Shown here piece after piece: positions 8,942 to 16,981 of a DNA stretch of 64,000 nucleotides. The number at the start of each line of letters is the position of its first letter. Positions within the stretch are counted from its first letter, which is position 1. Position numbers and translations under genes: made by a program. This DNA is from Desulfosporosinus sp. (GTDB lineage: Bacteria > Bacillota > Desulfitobacteriia > Desulfitobacteriales > Desulfitobacteriaceae), in assembly GCA_003513495.1 (NCBI GenBank), contig DOPM01000060.1, positions 78,298 to 142,297 on the forward strand, written 5' to 3'. The notes under the pieces were generated by a model that saw nothing but the letters and a program-made list of their open reading frames with translations, was not told where the DNA came from and made no database searches.

Positions 8942-9505
8942 ATGAATGGATGTAAGTTTAATGTACTTCTTTATTCAGAAGAGTCAAAGTCTGCATTCTA
9001 TGCATTCATCTATTCAGCTTTTCTAATGATGAATATGCCCAATATGCATTTAACTGTTGTACACCTACAAGAAAGCAAGGGCACTTTTATTGGCGATAAT
9101 CAGAACGGACTTAGTTCATGGCCGATCAGTCCAACCTCTGACTGGCTGAAAGATGTCATGGGGAGAGCTGATTCGGCCACTAAAACTAAGGACCTCGAAC
9201 TGCTTACTAAAGCAAATGACGTATTTTCTGCCAGAGCATTAGAGGTTTATCATCAAGTTATCTATTGCAATCCCAATATTCCAGATTCGGTAGACGCGCT
9301 TCTCGATTATTCGAGAAAAAAATCAATTGAGTTAATAATCATGGGTACTGGAGAACTTGGAACGTTAAAAGGTTTGATCTTTGGTAGTTTAGCCCATACG
9401 TTGCAAAATAAGTCTTCAATACCGGTGTTGTTAGTTAAGAACCTTTCGGAAGATTTTCTTAATAGTTATGGATCAAGACCTATCCTAAAGCTTATTCACA
9501 AATGA
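8942..9505 (+). CDS. Universal stress protein, divergent subfamily
   Basis: The 187-residue product has the USP alpha/beta layout with a first strand (FNVLLYSEES) and the C-terminal nucleotide-binding pattern GTGELGTLKGLIFGSLAH. A family-specific insert carries SPTSDWLKDV. It is closely related to the USP at 12981 and to the broken copy at 12641. The frame is open from 8870, but the ATG at 8942, immediately after the preceding stop, is chosen because upstream sequence is the coding end of that gene. No strong ribosome site is present, so it is likely read by translational coupling. Confidence 0.8.
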   Translation: MNGCKFNVLLYSEESKSAFYAFIYSAFLMMNMPNMHLTVVHLQESKGTFIGDNQNGLSSWPISPTSDWLKDVMGRADSATKTKDLELLTKANDVFSARALEVYHQVIYCNPNIPDSVDALLDYSRKKSIELIIMGTGELGTLKGLIFGSLAHTLQNKSSIPVLLVKNLSEDFLNSYGSRPILKLIHK

Positions 9506-9540
9506 GTCAACTGAAATCCAAGATCTTTAGATAGATTAGA

Positions 9541-9567
9541 AGTGTTGCTTGTCAACACTTTTTTTTG
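9541..9567 (+). terminator. Intrinsic terminator of the 8470-9505 operon
   Basis: The stem AGTGTTG/CAACACT closes a five-base loop and is followed by seven or eight T. Confidence 0.85.
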
Positions 9568-9599
9568 TACTTTCAGAAAGTATAAACTTACTTTATATA

Positions 9600-9664
9600 C
9601 TGCAAGAAGGTTAATACGTGCGAAGACAGTGCTGCAAGAAGGTTTAACCCGTGCGAAGACGGTG
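9600..9664. repeat. Tandem direct repeat, two copies
   Basis: Two adjacent copies of a 32-33 base unit beginning CTGCAAGAAGGTT and ending GTGCGAAGACRGTG lie at 9600-9631 and 9632-9664, differing at a few positions. A GAAGAC/GTCTTC palindrome overlaps the end. No function is apparent. Confidence 0.7.
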
Positions 9665-10135
9665 TCTTCGTCGTCTGAAGCATAACTGCAACTATGGCTA
9701 CCGCCTTCGCCTACGGCTTGGCGCTAGCCAAGTTTTCTAATGTTCACTCAAAGAATCCCAGAAAAAAGCTATATTATTTTCGTAATTGTACAAGTAAATC
9801 ATTTAAAGATTAGATTATAAAGAATTGGTTTTAGTATTTGTTAAATTTGTGTGTGCAAAAATCGTCCCGAAGCAGATGGATTATTCAATCCTTGAGAAAG
9901 AAAGAGAAATAATATTCCGCTGAACGTAGCTTTGCTGGTTTTTCAGGATTTTCAGAGGGTTAGCATATCATAAATTTATTCGATATTGATATGCTTGAAT
10001 CATTAATCCCCAAATAATTCAATCCAAATTTTAATTAATAAAAAGTATCGCTCAGAGTAACGAAGCTTTATTTATATCGGGAAACAATTGAATTCGACAA
10101 TATTCCACAGTCTATACTAGGTAGCCATAGAAATC
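9665..10135. other. Non-coding stretch without assignable gene
   Basis: I find no supported ORF here. The start (9690-9735) is a GC-richer palindromic patch (around GCCTTCGCCTACGGC and GGCGCTAGCC) that looks like more of the repeat just upstream. A 9-bp inverted repeat AGCATATCA/TGATATGCT lies near 9962-9995. Nothing else stands out. Confidence 0.4.
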
Positions 10136-10386
10136 AGTGATTATAAGGATACGGATACTCTATAGACACATTTATTATCCAGTGCTACTCTTTATTTGTG
10201 AAATCAGATTTTTAAAGAAAGGAGGGCAGTGTTTTTAAAATTGATGAGTCCTATTAGAATTGAGGAGGACCTGACCACACTTTTTTTAGAGAGTAGTGAA
10301 AAATGTCACGTAAAGGGGTACCTCTTTAAGAAAAAAAGCAGCCTATAAAAGGCCGCAAAAGAATTTTCTCAATTGTAATTATATCA
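10136..10386 (+). promoter_or_regulatory. Conserved upstream element, copy C (before TauE/SafE operon)
   Basis: This is the most diverged of the three copies. The first block keeps CTATAGACACA and CTTTATTTGTGA (10160-10202), followed by AAAGGAGGGCAGTG. The second block is a hairpin at 10338-10356 (GCAGCCT/AGGCCGC, five-base loop) preceded by seven A. As in copy A, the minus strand shows an extended -10 (TGATATAAT, 10378-10386) just before the hairpin, which again reads as a terminator on that strand. Confidence 0.45.
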
Positions 10387-10470
10387 TAAATACCGAAAAA
10401 GTGAGTTTTAGCCATCTAAAAATTCTAAGTTTTAATTAGGGGCTAAAGTCAATAGAGGAGGGAACGATGA

Positions 10471-11763
10471 ATGAAAGACTTATACAAGTCCTTGATGTAT
10501 GCAGCTAGGGCTCATGCCCAGTGGGAGATTGAAACTTCTTTTAACATTATTAAAAACCGAAAGAAATTATTAGTACTGTTTATAATGGCCCTGCCCTTGC
10601 TCATACCAGCAATGGCTCATGCGGCATCTACCTTACCAGGCTTTATCGGAGGCAAATCAGCCTTTGGTCCGTCGTTTTTTTCGCCTACTACTTTCTACGG
10701 CTCCATAGCCGTGGGTATCATAGCAGGTCTAATTACAGGTTGCATAGGGGCAGGCGGAGGCTTTGTCATCACCCCTGCACTTATGAGCTTGGGAGTAAAA
10801 GGTATATTGGCAGTAGGTACCGACATGTTTCACATCTTTGCCAAGGCAATCATGGGCACAACCCTCCATAAGAAGATGGGTAACGTCCATGCGGGTCTAG
10901 CTATCGCCTTTCTGGTTGGTTCTGGACTTGGGGTCACAGGCGGCGGTGTGATAAACCGGGCATTATTTAACTATAATCCTATAATGAGCGATTTCGTAAT
11001 AAGTTCTATCTACGTGGTTCTGCTGGGTTTCTTAGGCATTTTCGCTATGAGCGATTTTATTCGGACTAAGAAAAATGCTCCTAAGGTCGGTGGCGATGTT
11101 CATGGTGGCCCAGAGAAAATGACGGGTTTAGGAACAAAGCTGCAATCCATTAACCTAGCTCCGATGATTAAATTTGATGAGCACGTCGTTCCAGGCGGTA
11201 GAAGAATTTCCGGGATCTTTGTTGCAATATGCGGAGCTGTGACAGGCTTTTTAGCATCCATTCTGGGTGTTGGCGGCGGTTTTGTTACCTTTCCAATGTT
11301 TGTGTACGGACTTGGAATTTCCACAGCAACTACTGTAGGAACTGATATATTCCAAATTATATTTACAGCTGGCTATGGTTCAATAGCTCAGTATGCGGTC
11401 TATGGTTACGTGTTCTATACCTTGGCCATGGGGATGCTGCTAGGTTCGTTATTTGGTATCCAAGTAGGTGCCATCACAACCAAAGTGGTTCCTGGCACGC
11501 AAATTAAGGCCTTCTATGCATTGGCAATTATGGCGGGTTTCGTCAACAGACTCTTTGCCCTGCCAGAAAAATTGACACAGATGGGCTATATCAGTCTGAC
11601 CGCCGCTGCTGGCGCTATAATTACTAAGATGGGGGTATGGTTATTCTTTGGTTTAGTTTCCTTCTTCGGCATATGGATCATAGGCACATTTATCGTTAAT
11701 ATACCGAAACTTCGGGCTGAATCTGTTGAGGATTATAATGCCAAAGGAGGTGTTAGCCAATGA
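10471..11763 (+). CDS. TauE/SafE family permease
   Basis: A 430-residue membrane protein with eight or more hydrophobic segments and the internal duplication of TauE/SafE carriers: GCIGAGGGFVITPAL near residue 90 and LGVGGGFVTFPMF near 268. Both are followed by VGTD, so the two halves are related repeats. Members export sulfite, sulfoacetate or similar anions, or take part in sulfonate metabolism; the substrate is not known here. Its ATG lies behind GAGGAGGGA. The next gene overlaps its stop by 4 bases (ATGA), indicating a tight two-gene operon under upstream element C. Confidence 0.85.
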   Translation: MKDLYKSLMYAARAHAQWEIETSFNIIKNRKKLLVLFIMALPLLIPAMAHAASTLPGFIGGKSAFGPSFFSPTTFYGSIAVGIIAGLITGCIGAGGGFVITPALMSLGVKGILAVGTDMFHIFAKAIMGTTLHKKMGNVHAGLAIAFLVGSGLGVTGGGVINRALFNYNPIMSDFVISSIYVVLLGFLGIFAMSDFIRTKKNAPKVGGDVHGGPEKMTGLGTKLQSINLAPMIKFDEHVVPGGRRISGIFVAICGAVTGFLASILGVGGGFVTFPMFVYGLGISTATTVGTDIFQIIFTAGYGSIAQYAVYGYVFYTLAMGMLLGSLFGIQVGAITTKVVPGTQIKAFYALAIMAGFVNRLFALPEKLTQMGYISLTAAAGAIITKMGVWLFFGLVSFFGIWIIGTFIVNIPKLRAESVEDYNAKGGVSQ

Positions 11764-12473
11764 GTGTCGTTCGAAACAAAAAGACGTTTATAATCGGTAT
11801 TGGATTGCTTCTAAGTTTCGTGCTAGTCTATATTGGTATGATGTCACCGAACTTCGGTAACGAGAGGAATGGTCTGGAATACGCCGATGATATGTTTAAC
11901 TCACTGTCTAAGGGCTCAGCGTATTTCATTGATGAAGCTAAACAAGTTGCTGATTCTCAACAGGGAAAAAATATCAACTTCACAATCAAAGCCTTAAATC
12001 CAGAAGATGCTGAAAAGTGGGGCAAATTATACACTACAGCTGGAGCTACTGTCACCGTTAAAGATACTTCTGTGACCATTGATGGAGATTATGGCAAAAT
12101 CTTAGGTGCTGCTGTGGCTGACAGCGACTTCATGTATCACAATGATAGTAAATCCGTTGAATCAAAATATGGTTATGATGGTCGTGAAGCAACCTACAAC
12201 TGGAATAGTTCCTTAAAGAAAATTGAAGCCTCAATGAAAGCTAAATCGCAGTTTCATGAAGCATCTCAGTTAACTAAAGTGCAACAAAAAGCTGTTGAGC
12301 CAGCCTATAACTACTACGGAGTTGAGATAAAAAAAGTCAGTGAGAATAAAGCCAGTGTTATCTTTCTTCTCACCTTCTACCTTATATACACCATGTGGTA
12401 TGGCTTTGGACTCTTTTACTTCTTTGATGGTCTTGGTATTGTTGTTGCCAAACCTAAGAAGAAGGAAGCTTAA
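11760..12473 (+). CDS. Membrane-anchored partner protein of the TauE/SafE permease
   Basis: The 237-residue protein has one membrane segment near residues 9-27 and another near 200-222, leaving an extracytoplasmic domain of about 170 residues between them. A basic C-terminus (KPKKKEA) should lie in the cytoplasm. I do not recognise a named domain. The overlap with the permease gene and the shared AAGGAGGTG site argue that it is an accessory or regulatory subunit of that transporter. That role is inferred from context only. Confidence 0.7.
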   Translation: MSVVRNKKTFIIGIGLLLSFVLVYIGMMSPNFGNERNGLEYADDMFNSLSKGSAYFIDEAKQVADSQQGKNINFTIKALNPEDAEKWGKLYTTAGATVTVKDTSVTIDGDYGKILGAAVADSDFMYHNDSKSVESKYGYDGREATYNWNSSLKKIEASMKAKSQFHEASQLTKVQQKAVEPAYNYYGVEIKKVSENKASVIFLLTFYLIYTMWYGFGLFYFFDGLGIVVAKPKKKEA

Positions 12474-12496
12474 AACGAGCCTATATCATGAGGCTT

Positions 12497-12561
12497 AACC
12501 TTTTGCTACAACTAGTGGCACGATTGGAGACTTATTGGTTGCAGCAAAAGGTTTCTTTTTT
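12497..12561 (+). terminator. Intrinsic terminator of the TauE/SafE operon
   Basis: AACCTTTTGCT pairs with AGCAAAAGGTT, followed by TCTTTTTTC. The loop is long, about 30 bases. Confidence 0.8.
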
Positions 12562-12640
12562 CTAGCATGAATACCTGTATTATAATTCTGGACAACTTGC
12601 AATGCACCTTAGACATTGTTTTTAGGAAGGGAGTATTAAA

Positions 12641-12909
12641 ATGAATGATTCCAAGTACAAAGTGCTCCTTTACTTTGGTGTTCACTGCAAGCCTTTTATG
12701 CAGCTGTTCAAACTGCAACACTTTTAAAGAATATACCCAATATGCATTTGACAGTAGTGCAGGCCCAAGAGGGCATTGAAGACTCTAAGGTTACGGAATA
12801 TAGTTGGATTGATACTAAAGATTTGGTTCATTGGGCCTTGGCAAGAAGTAAGGCCAAAGGAACAGAGTATTATTGGCCAATTAGATTAAACTCAGATTGG
12901 ATAAAATGA
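12641..12909 (+). pseudogene. Frameshifted and truncated USP gene
   Basis: Behind a good AGGAAGGGAG site the ATG opens a frame (MNDSKYKVLLYFG) that matches the start of the USP at 12981 and then reaches a stop. Continuing in a second frame gives AFYAAVQTATLLKNIPNMHL and later LNSDWIK before a TGA. These match SIPNMQL and PNSDWVE of the intact copy. The whole C-terminal ATP-binding half is missing. One frameshift and a C-terminal truncation therefore inactivated a third member of this local USP family. Confidence 0.8.
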
Positions 12910-12940
12910 TCATTTTGCTATTATAATCTCTTTTCGAATA

Positions 12941-12949
12941 TGATATAAT
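12941..12949 (+). promoter_or_regulatory. Extended -10 promoter of the USP gene at 12981
   Basis: TGATATAAT is a perfect extended -10 (TGnTATAAT) located 32 bases before the start codon. No good -35 is present, as is normal for this class. Confidence 0.55.
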
Positions 12950-12980
12950 TAAATTTAAATCATTAAAAGGTGGAATTTTC

Positions 12981-13526
12981 ATGTCTGATTCTAAATCTCT
13001 TAAGGTGCTTCTTTATGCGGATGGATCGCCGCATTCTTTTTCTGCAACCGTATATGCTGCTAGTTTATTCTCCAGTATACCCAATATGCAATTAACTGTT
13101 TTGCATATACAAGAAAATGCTCAGGGGTCTATTGAGGGAGATTATAATTTGCTGGAAACTTGGTCATCTAACCCTAACTCAGATTGGGTGGAACACTTAG
13201 TTGAGGAGAATTCAGAGACTGGAACAGAATACTCTCGAATTCTCGCCATAACAAATAAAATCTTTTCAAAAAGAGGACAAAATGTCAACCGTCAAGTGAT
13301 ATATTCTAATTACAATATTCCCGATATTACCGAGGCTATTCTTAGTTATGCAACCAAAAAGAACTATGAACTAATAATTATGGGTACTCGGGGTATGACC
13401 AGTCTAAAAGGATTAATTCATGGTAGTTTAGCGCACAGTGTGCTTAACAAGTCGGATATACCAGTTTTATTGATCAAGAAGCTTCCGCAAGATTTTATAG
13501 ATGATTACGCGATTGTTGATATTTAA
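12981..13526 (+). CDS. Universal stress protein, divergent subfamily
   Basis: The 181-residue protein has the USP fold with first strand LKVLLYADGS and the nucleotide-binding pattern GTRGMTSLKGLIHGSLAHSV (G-2x-G-9x-GS), so it probably binds ATP. The middle insert (SNPNSDWVEHL) and the acidic tail are shared with the copy at 8942 and are longer than in typical USPs of about 140 residues. The ATG follows AAAAGGTGG. It is a single gene behind an extended -10 promoter and ends near a strong shared terminator. Confidence 0.85.
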   Translation: MSDSKSLKVLLYADGSPHSFSATVYAASLFSSIPNMQLTVLHIQENAQGSIEGDYNLLETWSSNPNSDWVEHLVEENSETGTEYSRILAITNKIFSKRGQNVNRQVIYSNYNIPDITEAILSYATKKNYELIIMGTRGMTSLKGLIHGSLAHSVLNKSDIPVLLIKKLPQDFIDDYAIVDI

Positions 13527-13602
13527 ATCAGTCAAACACAGGTTGTGTCATTTTTTTACGCTAGTATCCCAAATAAGTTAATATAATATGAAGGAAGATA
13601 AT

Positions 13603-13641
13603 AGCCCGGGAGAGTTGTATTGATATGCTTCCCGGGCTTTA
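13603..13641. terminator. Hairpin between convergent genes
   Basis: AGCCCGGGA pairs with TCCCGGGCT across an 18-base loop, followed by TTTAG. It separates the USP gene from the convergent aminopeptidase gene. Confidence 0.7.
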
Positions 13642-13666
13642 GTATTGCCGTCATACCATTTGTTTC

Positions 13667-14893
13667 TTAAAAAGCAAAATTTCCATCACTAAATATCGCA
13701 ATTGCTTTACCCTCTGTGGTAATTCCACTAATTTTAAGATCACTTGTTCCTATCATAAAGTCAACGTGTACTAAAGAGTCATTGGCGCCGAAGCTCTCCA
13801 ATTCTTCTTTGCTTAAATTGTCACCATTTTCAAGGCACACAGGGTAAGCTTTCCCAATAGCTAAATGACAGGATGCATTCTCATCAAAAAGAGTATTGAA
13901 GAACAATATTTCGGAGTTTGAAATTGGAGAATCATATGGAACCAGGGCAACTTCGCCGAGATAATGAGAGCCTTCATCCGTTTCAATGAGATGTTTTAGT
14001 GTTTCATACCCCTTTTTTGCACTATATTGAATAATTCTTCCCTCTTCAAACTGTAGTGAAAAGTCTTCTATTAGATTTCCATTATAATTTAAGGGCCGAG
14101 AGCTGACGACAGTGCCACTGGCTCCGGTTTTATCAGGCAATGTAAATACCTCTTCAGTAGGCATATTAGCGATAAATTCTATTCCAGTTGGTGTTGTTTC
14201 TGAACCGCCCAGCCAGAGATGATTCTCGGGTAGTTTGATTTTCAGATCTGTACCTAACGAATTTTTGTAGTGTAAAGATTTCAAAGAAAGGGAATTCAAA
14301 ACGCTAAGACGTCTTTTTATATTTGCTTTATGTTCATCCCATGCGTCTTCAGGATTTTCGGTATCCACCCGTACCGTTCTAAAAATTGCGTCCCAGAGCT
14401 TAGTAACGGCATCCTCATTATTAAGGTCTGGAAAGACTTTCTTTGCCCAAGAAACCGTTGGTATTGAAACAACGCACCAAGTATTTCTGTTACTCATAAG
14501 ACGTTCCCGATATTCCTGGAGTGCAACCGCTCTTGTTTTTTGAGCTGTAATTATCTTCTCCGGATTGATCTCTTTCATAAGCTCTGGGTCAGAAGCGGAA
14601 ATGCTTAAAAACGCTGCTCCCTGATGAGCATAGGAAAGATAAAATTTCTTCTGCCACGCTGGAAAGTGCAAAAAAACCTCTTCAGGAGCATGCAGAAAGC
14701 GAATTTTCGAGAATAATTCATCTTGCCATTGAATTATGACATCTTTAGCACCTTCTTGATAGGCTGTTTGAGCAACCAGACGAGTAAACTGTGCACATTC
14801 AATTGGAGAAAAAATAACTAGAATCTGCATTGGTTGAAGGTTTAATCCAGTTTTTACGATCAGACGAGCGTATTTTTCTAAGTTTGTATCCAT
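13667..14893 (-). CDS. M29 family metallo-aminopeptidase (AmpS/PepS-like)
   Basis: This 408-residue cytoplasmic peptidase should remove N-terminal residues from peptides using two metal ions. The metal-site residues known in AmpS-type enzymes can be placed: Glu near 248, Glu314 in YLGEVAL, His343 in ASCHLAIG, Tyr350, and His376/Asp378 in HVDFMIG. The length is normal for the family. The open frame begins with a TTG at 14908, but that codon precedes the AAAGGAG ribosome site. The ATG at 14893 is therefore the start. It is a single-gene unit with its own upstream region. Confidence 0.9.
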   Translation of the reverse strand: MDTNLEKYARLIVKTGLNLQPMQILVIFSPIECAQFTRLVAQTAYQEGAKDVIIQWQDELFSKIRFLHAPEEVFLHFPAWQKKFYLSYAHQGAAFLSISASDPELMKEINPEKIITAQKTRAVALQEYRERLMSNRNTWCVVSIPTVSWAKKVFPDLNNEDAVTKLWDAIFRTVRVDTENPEDAWDEHKANIKRRLSVLNSLSLKSLHYKNSLGTDLKIKLPENHLWLGGSETTPTGIEFIANMPTEEVFTLPDKTGASGTVVSSRPLNYNGNLIEDFSLQFEEGRIIQYSAKKGYETLKHLIETDEGSHYLGEVALVPYDSPISNSEILFFNTLFDENASCHLAIGKAYPVCLENGDNLSKEELESFGANDSLVHVDFMIGTSDLKISGITTEGKAIAIFSDGNFAF

Positions 14894-14965
14894 GAAAGCT
14901 CCTTTCAAATTGTATTATGTGTAAGGAAATGGTTATTTAGAGAAATGTTGGAGTAACCATATTAG

Positions 14966-14984
14966 TTTAACTGCTTTAGTTAAA
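14966..14984. promoter_or_regulatory. Short inverted repeat, possible operator
   Basis: TTTAACT and AGTTAAA form a perfect 7-bp dyad with a 5-base centre in the divergent region between the peptidase and TerD-fusion genes. Only the symmetry is visible; no regulator is implied nearby. Confidence 0.3.
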
Positions 14985-15010
14985 TGTATTACTAATTTAA
15001 GGAGACTAGA

Positions 15011-15067
15011 GTGAAAATGCTCAAAAATGGTCATTGCTATTTATATGAGGAGTTAATTACTGATTAA
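15011..15067 (+). CDS. Possible 18-residue small ORF upstream of the TerD fusion
   Basis: A GTG lies 6 bases after AAGGAG and opens a frame of 18 codons (MKMLKNGHCYLYEELITD) ending in TAA. The ribosome site and spacing are ideal, but coding cannot be shown for so short a frame. It stops 64 bases before the -35 of the TerD-fusion promoter, so it would belong to a separate short transcript. Confidence 0.25.
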   Translation: MKMLKNGHCYLYEELITD

Positions 15068-15130
15068 TTATACATAAAATCAAATATTTGTCTGTCCGTC
15101 AAGTCAATATGTGCAAACAGTATAGAATGT

Positions 15131-15160
15131 TTGCTTGAGCTTGGCGTATTATGGTAAAAT
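15131..15160 (+). promoter_or_regulatory. Sigma-A type promoter of the TerD fusion gene
   Basis: TTGCTT and TAAAAT are separated by 18 bases, and the start codon follows 40 bases later. Confidence 0.5.
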
Positions 15161-15199
15161 GCTCATAATGAATAGGGAATTGGAAAGGTAGGAGAAATA

Positions 15200-16630
15200 A
15201 TGGCAGTAAGACTTAGCAAAGGGCAAAAAGTAGACCTTACTAAAAGTAACCCTAACTTAAAGGAAATTATTGTTGGATTGGGTTGGGCGTCTAACCCTGC
15301 CGCCAGCAGCTATAACTTTGATTTAGATGCTTCGGCTTTTTTAATAGGAGCAAATGGTAAAGTGAAGGATGAAAATGATTTTGTCTTCTACAATAACCCA
15401 TCGGGTGGTCAGGGTTCAGTAAAACACAGCGGGGATCATAAAAAGGGTTCTGGGGAGGGAGATGACGAGCAGATTCGGATTAACTTGTCTGCGGTTCCTT
15501 CTCATATTGAGAGAATATCCTTTACTATTACTATTAATGACGCTCAAATGAAGCGACAAAGTTTTGGAGATATTAAGGACTCTTATGTAAGGATTCTTGA
15601 TGCAAGTACCAACGAATTACTCCTTAAATATGAACTGGGTCAGGAATTCTCAGTGGAAACTGCTATTGTTGCCGCTGAAATTTATCGTCATGCCGGGGAG
15701 TGGAAGTTCAATGCTATTGGAAGTGGATTCCAGGGTGGACTAGCTGCTCTATGCCATAATTTTGGTCTGGAAGTTGAGGAAGAACAATCCTCTGCGGCTT
15801 CTAATAATTCATTTAATACCAGCTATGGAAATACTGGAAATACTAGCTTAGGCAATCCTGTTCCAGTCAGTTCTGCGGTTCCTTATAGTGGTTCTCAGAA
15901 CGCACAAAATACCTCCTACTCCTATGGACAAAATACTTCCTATGGACATAATAGCTCCCAATCCTATGGCCAGAGTGGTGGGTATAGTCATGATCAAGGC
16001 GGTATGAACTGTCCGCGTTGCCATTCCAATCAGGTAACTGCTGGTAAGAAGGGATTTGGCCTTGGCAAGGCTGCAATTGGAGGAGTATTATTAGGTCCGG
16101 TAGGTTTATTGGCCGGATTTATCGGAAGCAAAAATATGGAGTTTGTTTGCTTAAGCTGCAAGGAACGGTGGAACTCAGGCAGTAATACAAATACTGCTGA
16201 GTGGTTACAAAGGCAAACGGAAAACGCCCGCAATATTGTGAACAAGTATATGGGTAAAGACCTTACAGAAGCCTTGGTTGCCGGCAGTGCTTTGGTGGCT
16301 TTAGCAGATGGGGTTATCGAGACTTCGGAAAGGGAGAAGCTCATTGATTATTTCCGTACGAGTCAGGAAATGCGGGGAATTAATATTCATGAAGTAGATT
16401 CCCGTTTCAATTACTTTGTCCAGAGGATTCAAAGTGATCGTATGCTAGGAAAGGCTGAGGCTTTAAGGACCATCGGTAAATTAGCCAGTAAACCGGATGC
16501 TGCTCGGTTGGTGGTTCGATTATGCTGTGCCATCGGTTTTGCAGACGGAGAATTTGCTCCTGTGGAAAAACAAGTTGTGGAGGAGATTTGCCGCGAGGTC
16601 CGCTTAGATCCCAGAGAGTTTATATTTTAA
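15200..16630 (+). CDS. TerD - zinc ribbon - TerB fusion protein
   Basis: The 476-residue protein joins three modules. Residues 1-195 are a TerD domain (SKGQKVDLTK, a FDLDASAFL calcium-binding block, VFYNN). Residues 196-265 form a low-complexity linker rich in Ser, Asn, Tyr, Gly and Gln. A zinc-ribbon pair follows, CPRC near 270 and CLSC near 316, flanking a Gly-rich hydrophobic stretch. Residues 345-476 are a TerB-like helical domain (ALVALADGVIETSER, AIGFADGEFAPVEK). Ter proteins act in tellurite, phage and envelope stress responses, with TerD binding calcium and TerB forming membrane-linked complexes. YceG-like and TelA proteins of the same system are encoded 15 kb downstream. Confidence 0.9.
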   Translation: MAVRLSKGQKVDLTKSNPNLKEIIVGLGWASNPAASSYNFDLDASAFLIGANGKVKDENDFVFYNNPSGGQGSVKHSGDHKKGSGEGDDEQIRINLSAVPSHIERISFTITINDAQMKRQSFGDIKDSYVRILDASTNELLLKYELGQEFSVETAIVAAEIYRHAGEWKFNAIGSGFQGGLAALCHNFGLEVEEEQSSAASNNSFNTSYGNTGNTSLGNPVPVSSAVPYSGSQNAQNTSYSYGQNTSYGHNSSQSYGQSGGYSHDQGGMNCPRCHSNQVTAGKKGFGLGKAAIGGVLLGPVGLLAGFIGSKNMEFVCLSCKERWNSGSNTNTAEWLQRQTENARNIVNKYMGKDLTEALVAGSALVALADGVIETSEREKLIDYFRTSQEMRGINIHEVDSRFNYFVQRIQSDRMLGKAEALRTIGKLASKPDAARLVVRLCCAIGFADGEFAPVEKQVVEEICREVRLDPREFIF

Positions 16631-16646
16631 TTGCTTTTAGGAGCTA

Positions 16647-16676
16647 AAGGGGCCGTACTTCAATGTTCGGCCCCTT
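16647..16676 (+). terminator. Hairpin after the TerD fusion gene
   Basis: AAGGGGCCG pairs with CGGCCCCTT about 17 bases after the stop codon. It has only a short AT tail (AAATTT). Confidence 0.6.
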
Positions 16677-16686
16677 AAATTTGAGA

Positions 16687-16836
16687 GGTTGCAAAAACGA
16701 TTTAATGATGATAATTTGCAACCGATTTGTAGTATAATTGCAACTATCCAACAGTTAGAGCCATTCAATACTCCAAAACAAGTGTTGACCTAAAAGCCCT
16801 AATTTACTGAATATTAAGTAAATTAGGGCTTTTTTA
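16687..16836 (+). other. Unexplained structured spacer ending in a strong terminator
   Basis: A perfect 9-bp dyad GGTTGCAAA/TTTGCAACC (16687-16723) is followed by a TATAAT (16733-16738). A second, independent terminator then appears at 16794-16836: 15-bp stem AAGCCCTAATTTACT with its complement, then six T. No ORF lies between. A terminator with no gene in front of it suggests a small RNA or a decayed gene. The remaining bases to 16981 show nothing I can name. Confidence 0.4.
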
Positions 16837-16981
16837 GATTTATAAAATTTTTTACGGCTATTTGTTTTATTAGGTATGTATTTTGCTAGATATTTTAGTA
16901 GGATATGCCTGGACCCATAATTCCTCTGTATCTTAATGATTTAGAAAAATAGTCGTAAACATTACTTGGGGGGAGATTGAG

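Noticed and set aside
9600..9664. CRISPR array
   Set aside because: Only two directly adjacent copies with no unique spacers and no cas genes in the window.
10231..10347. Small protein ORF (about 38 codons) in upstream element C
   Set aside because: The GTG is too close to its ribosome site, the frame is not kept in copies A and B, and it ends inside the conserved hairpin.
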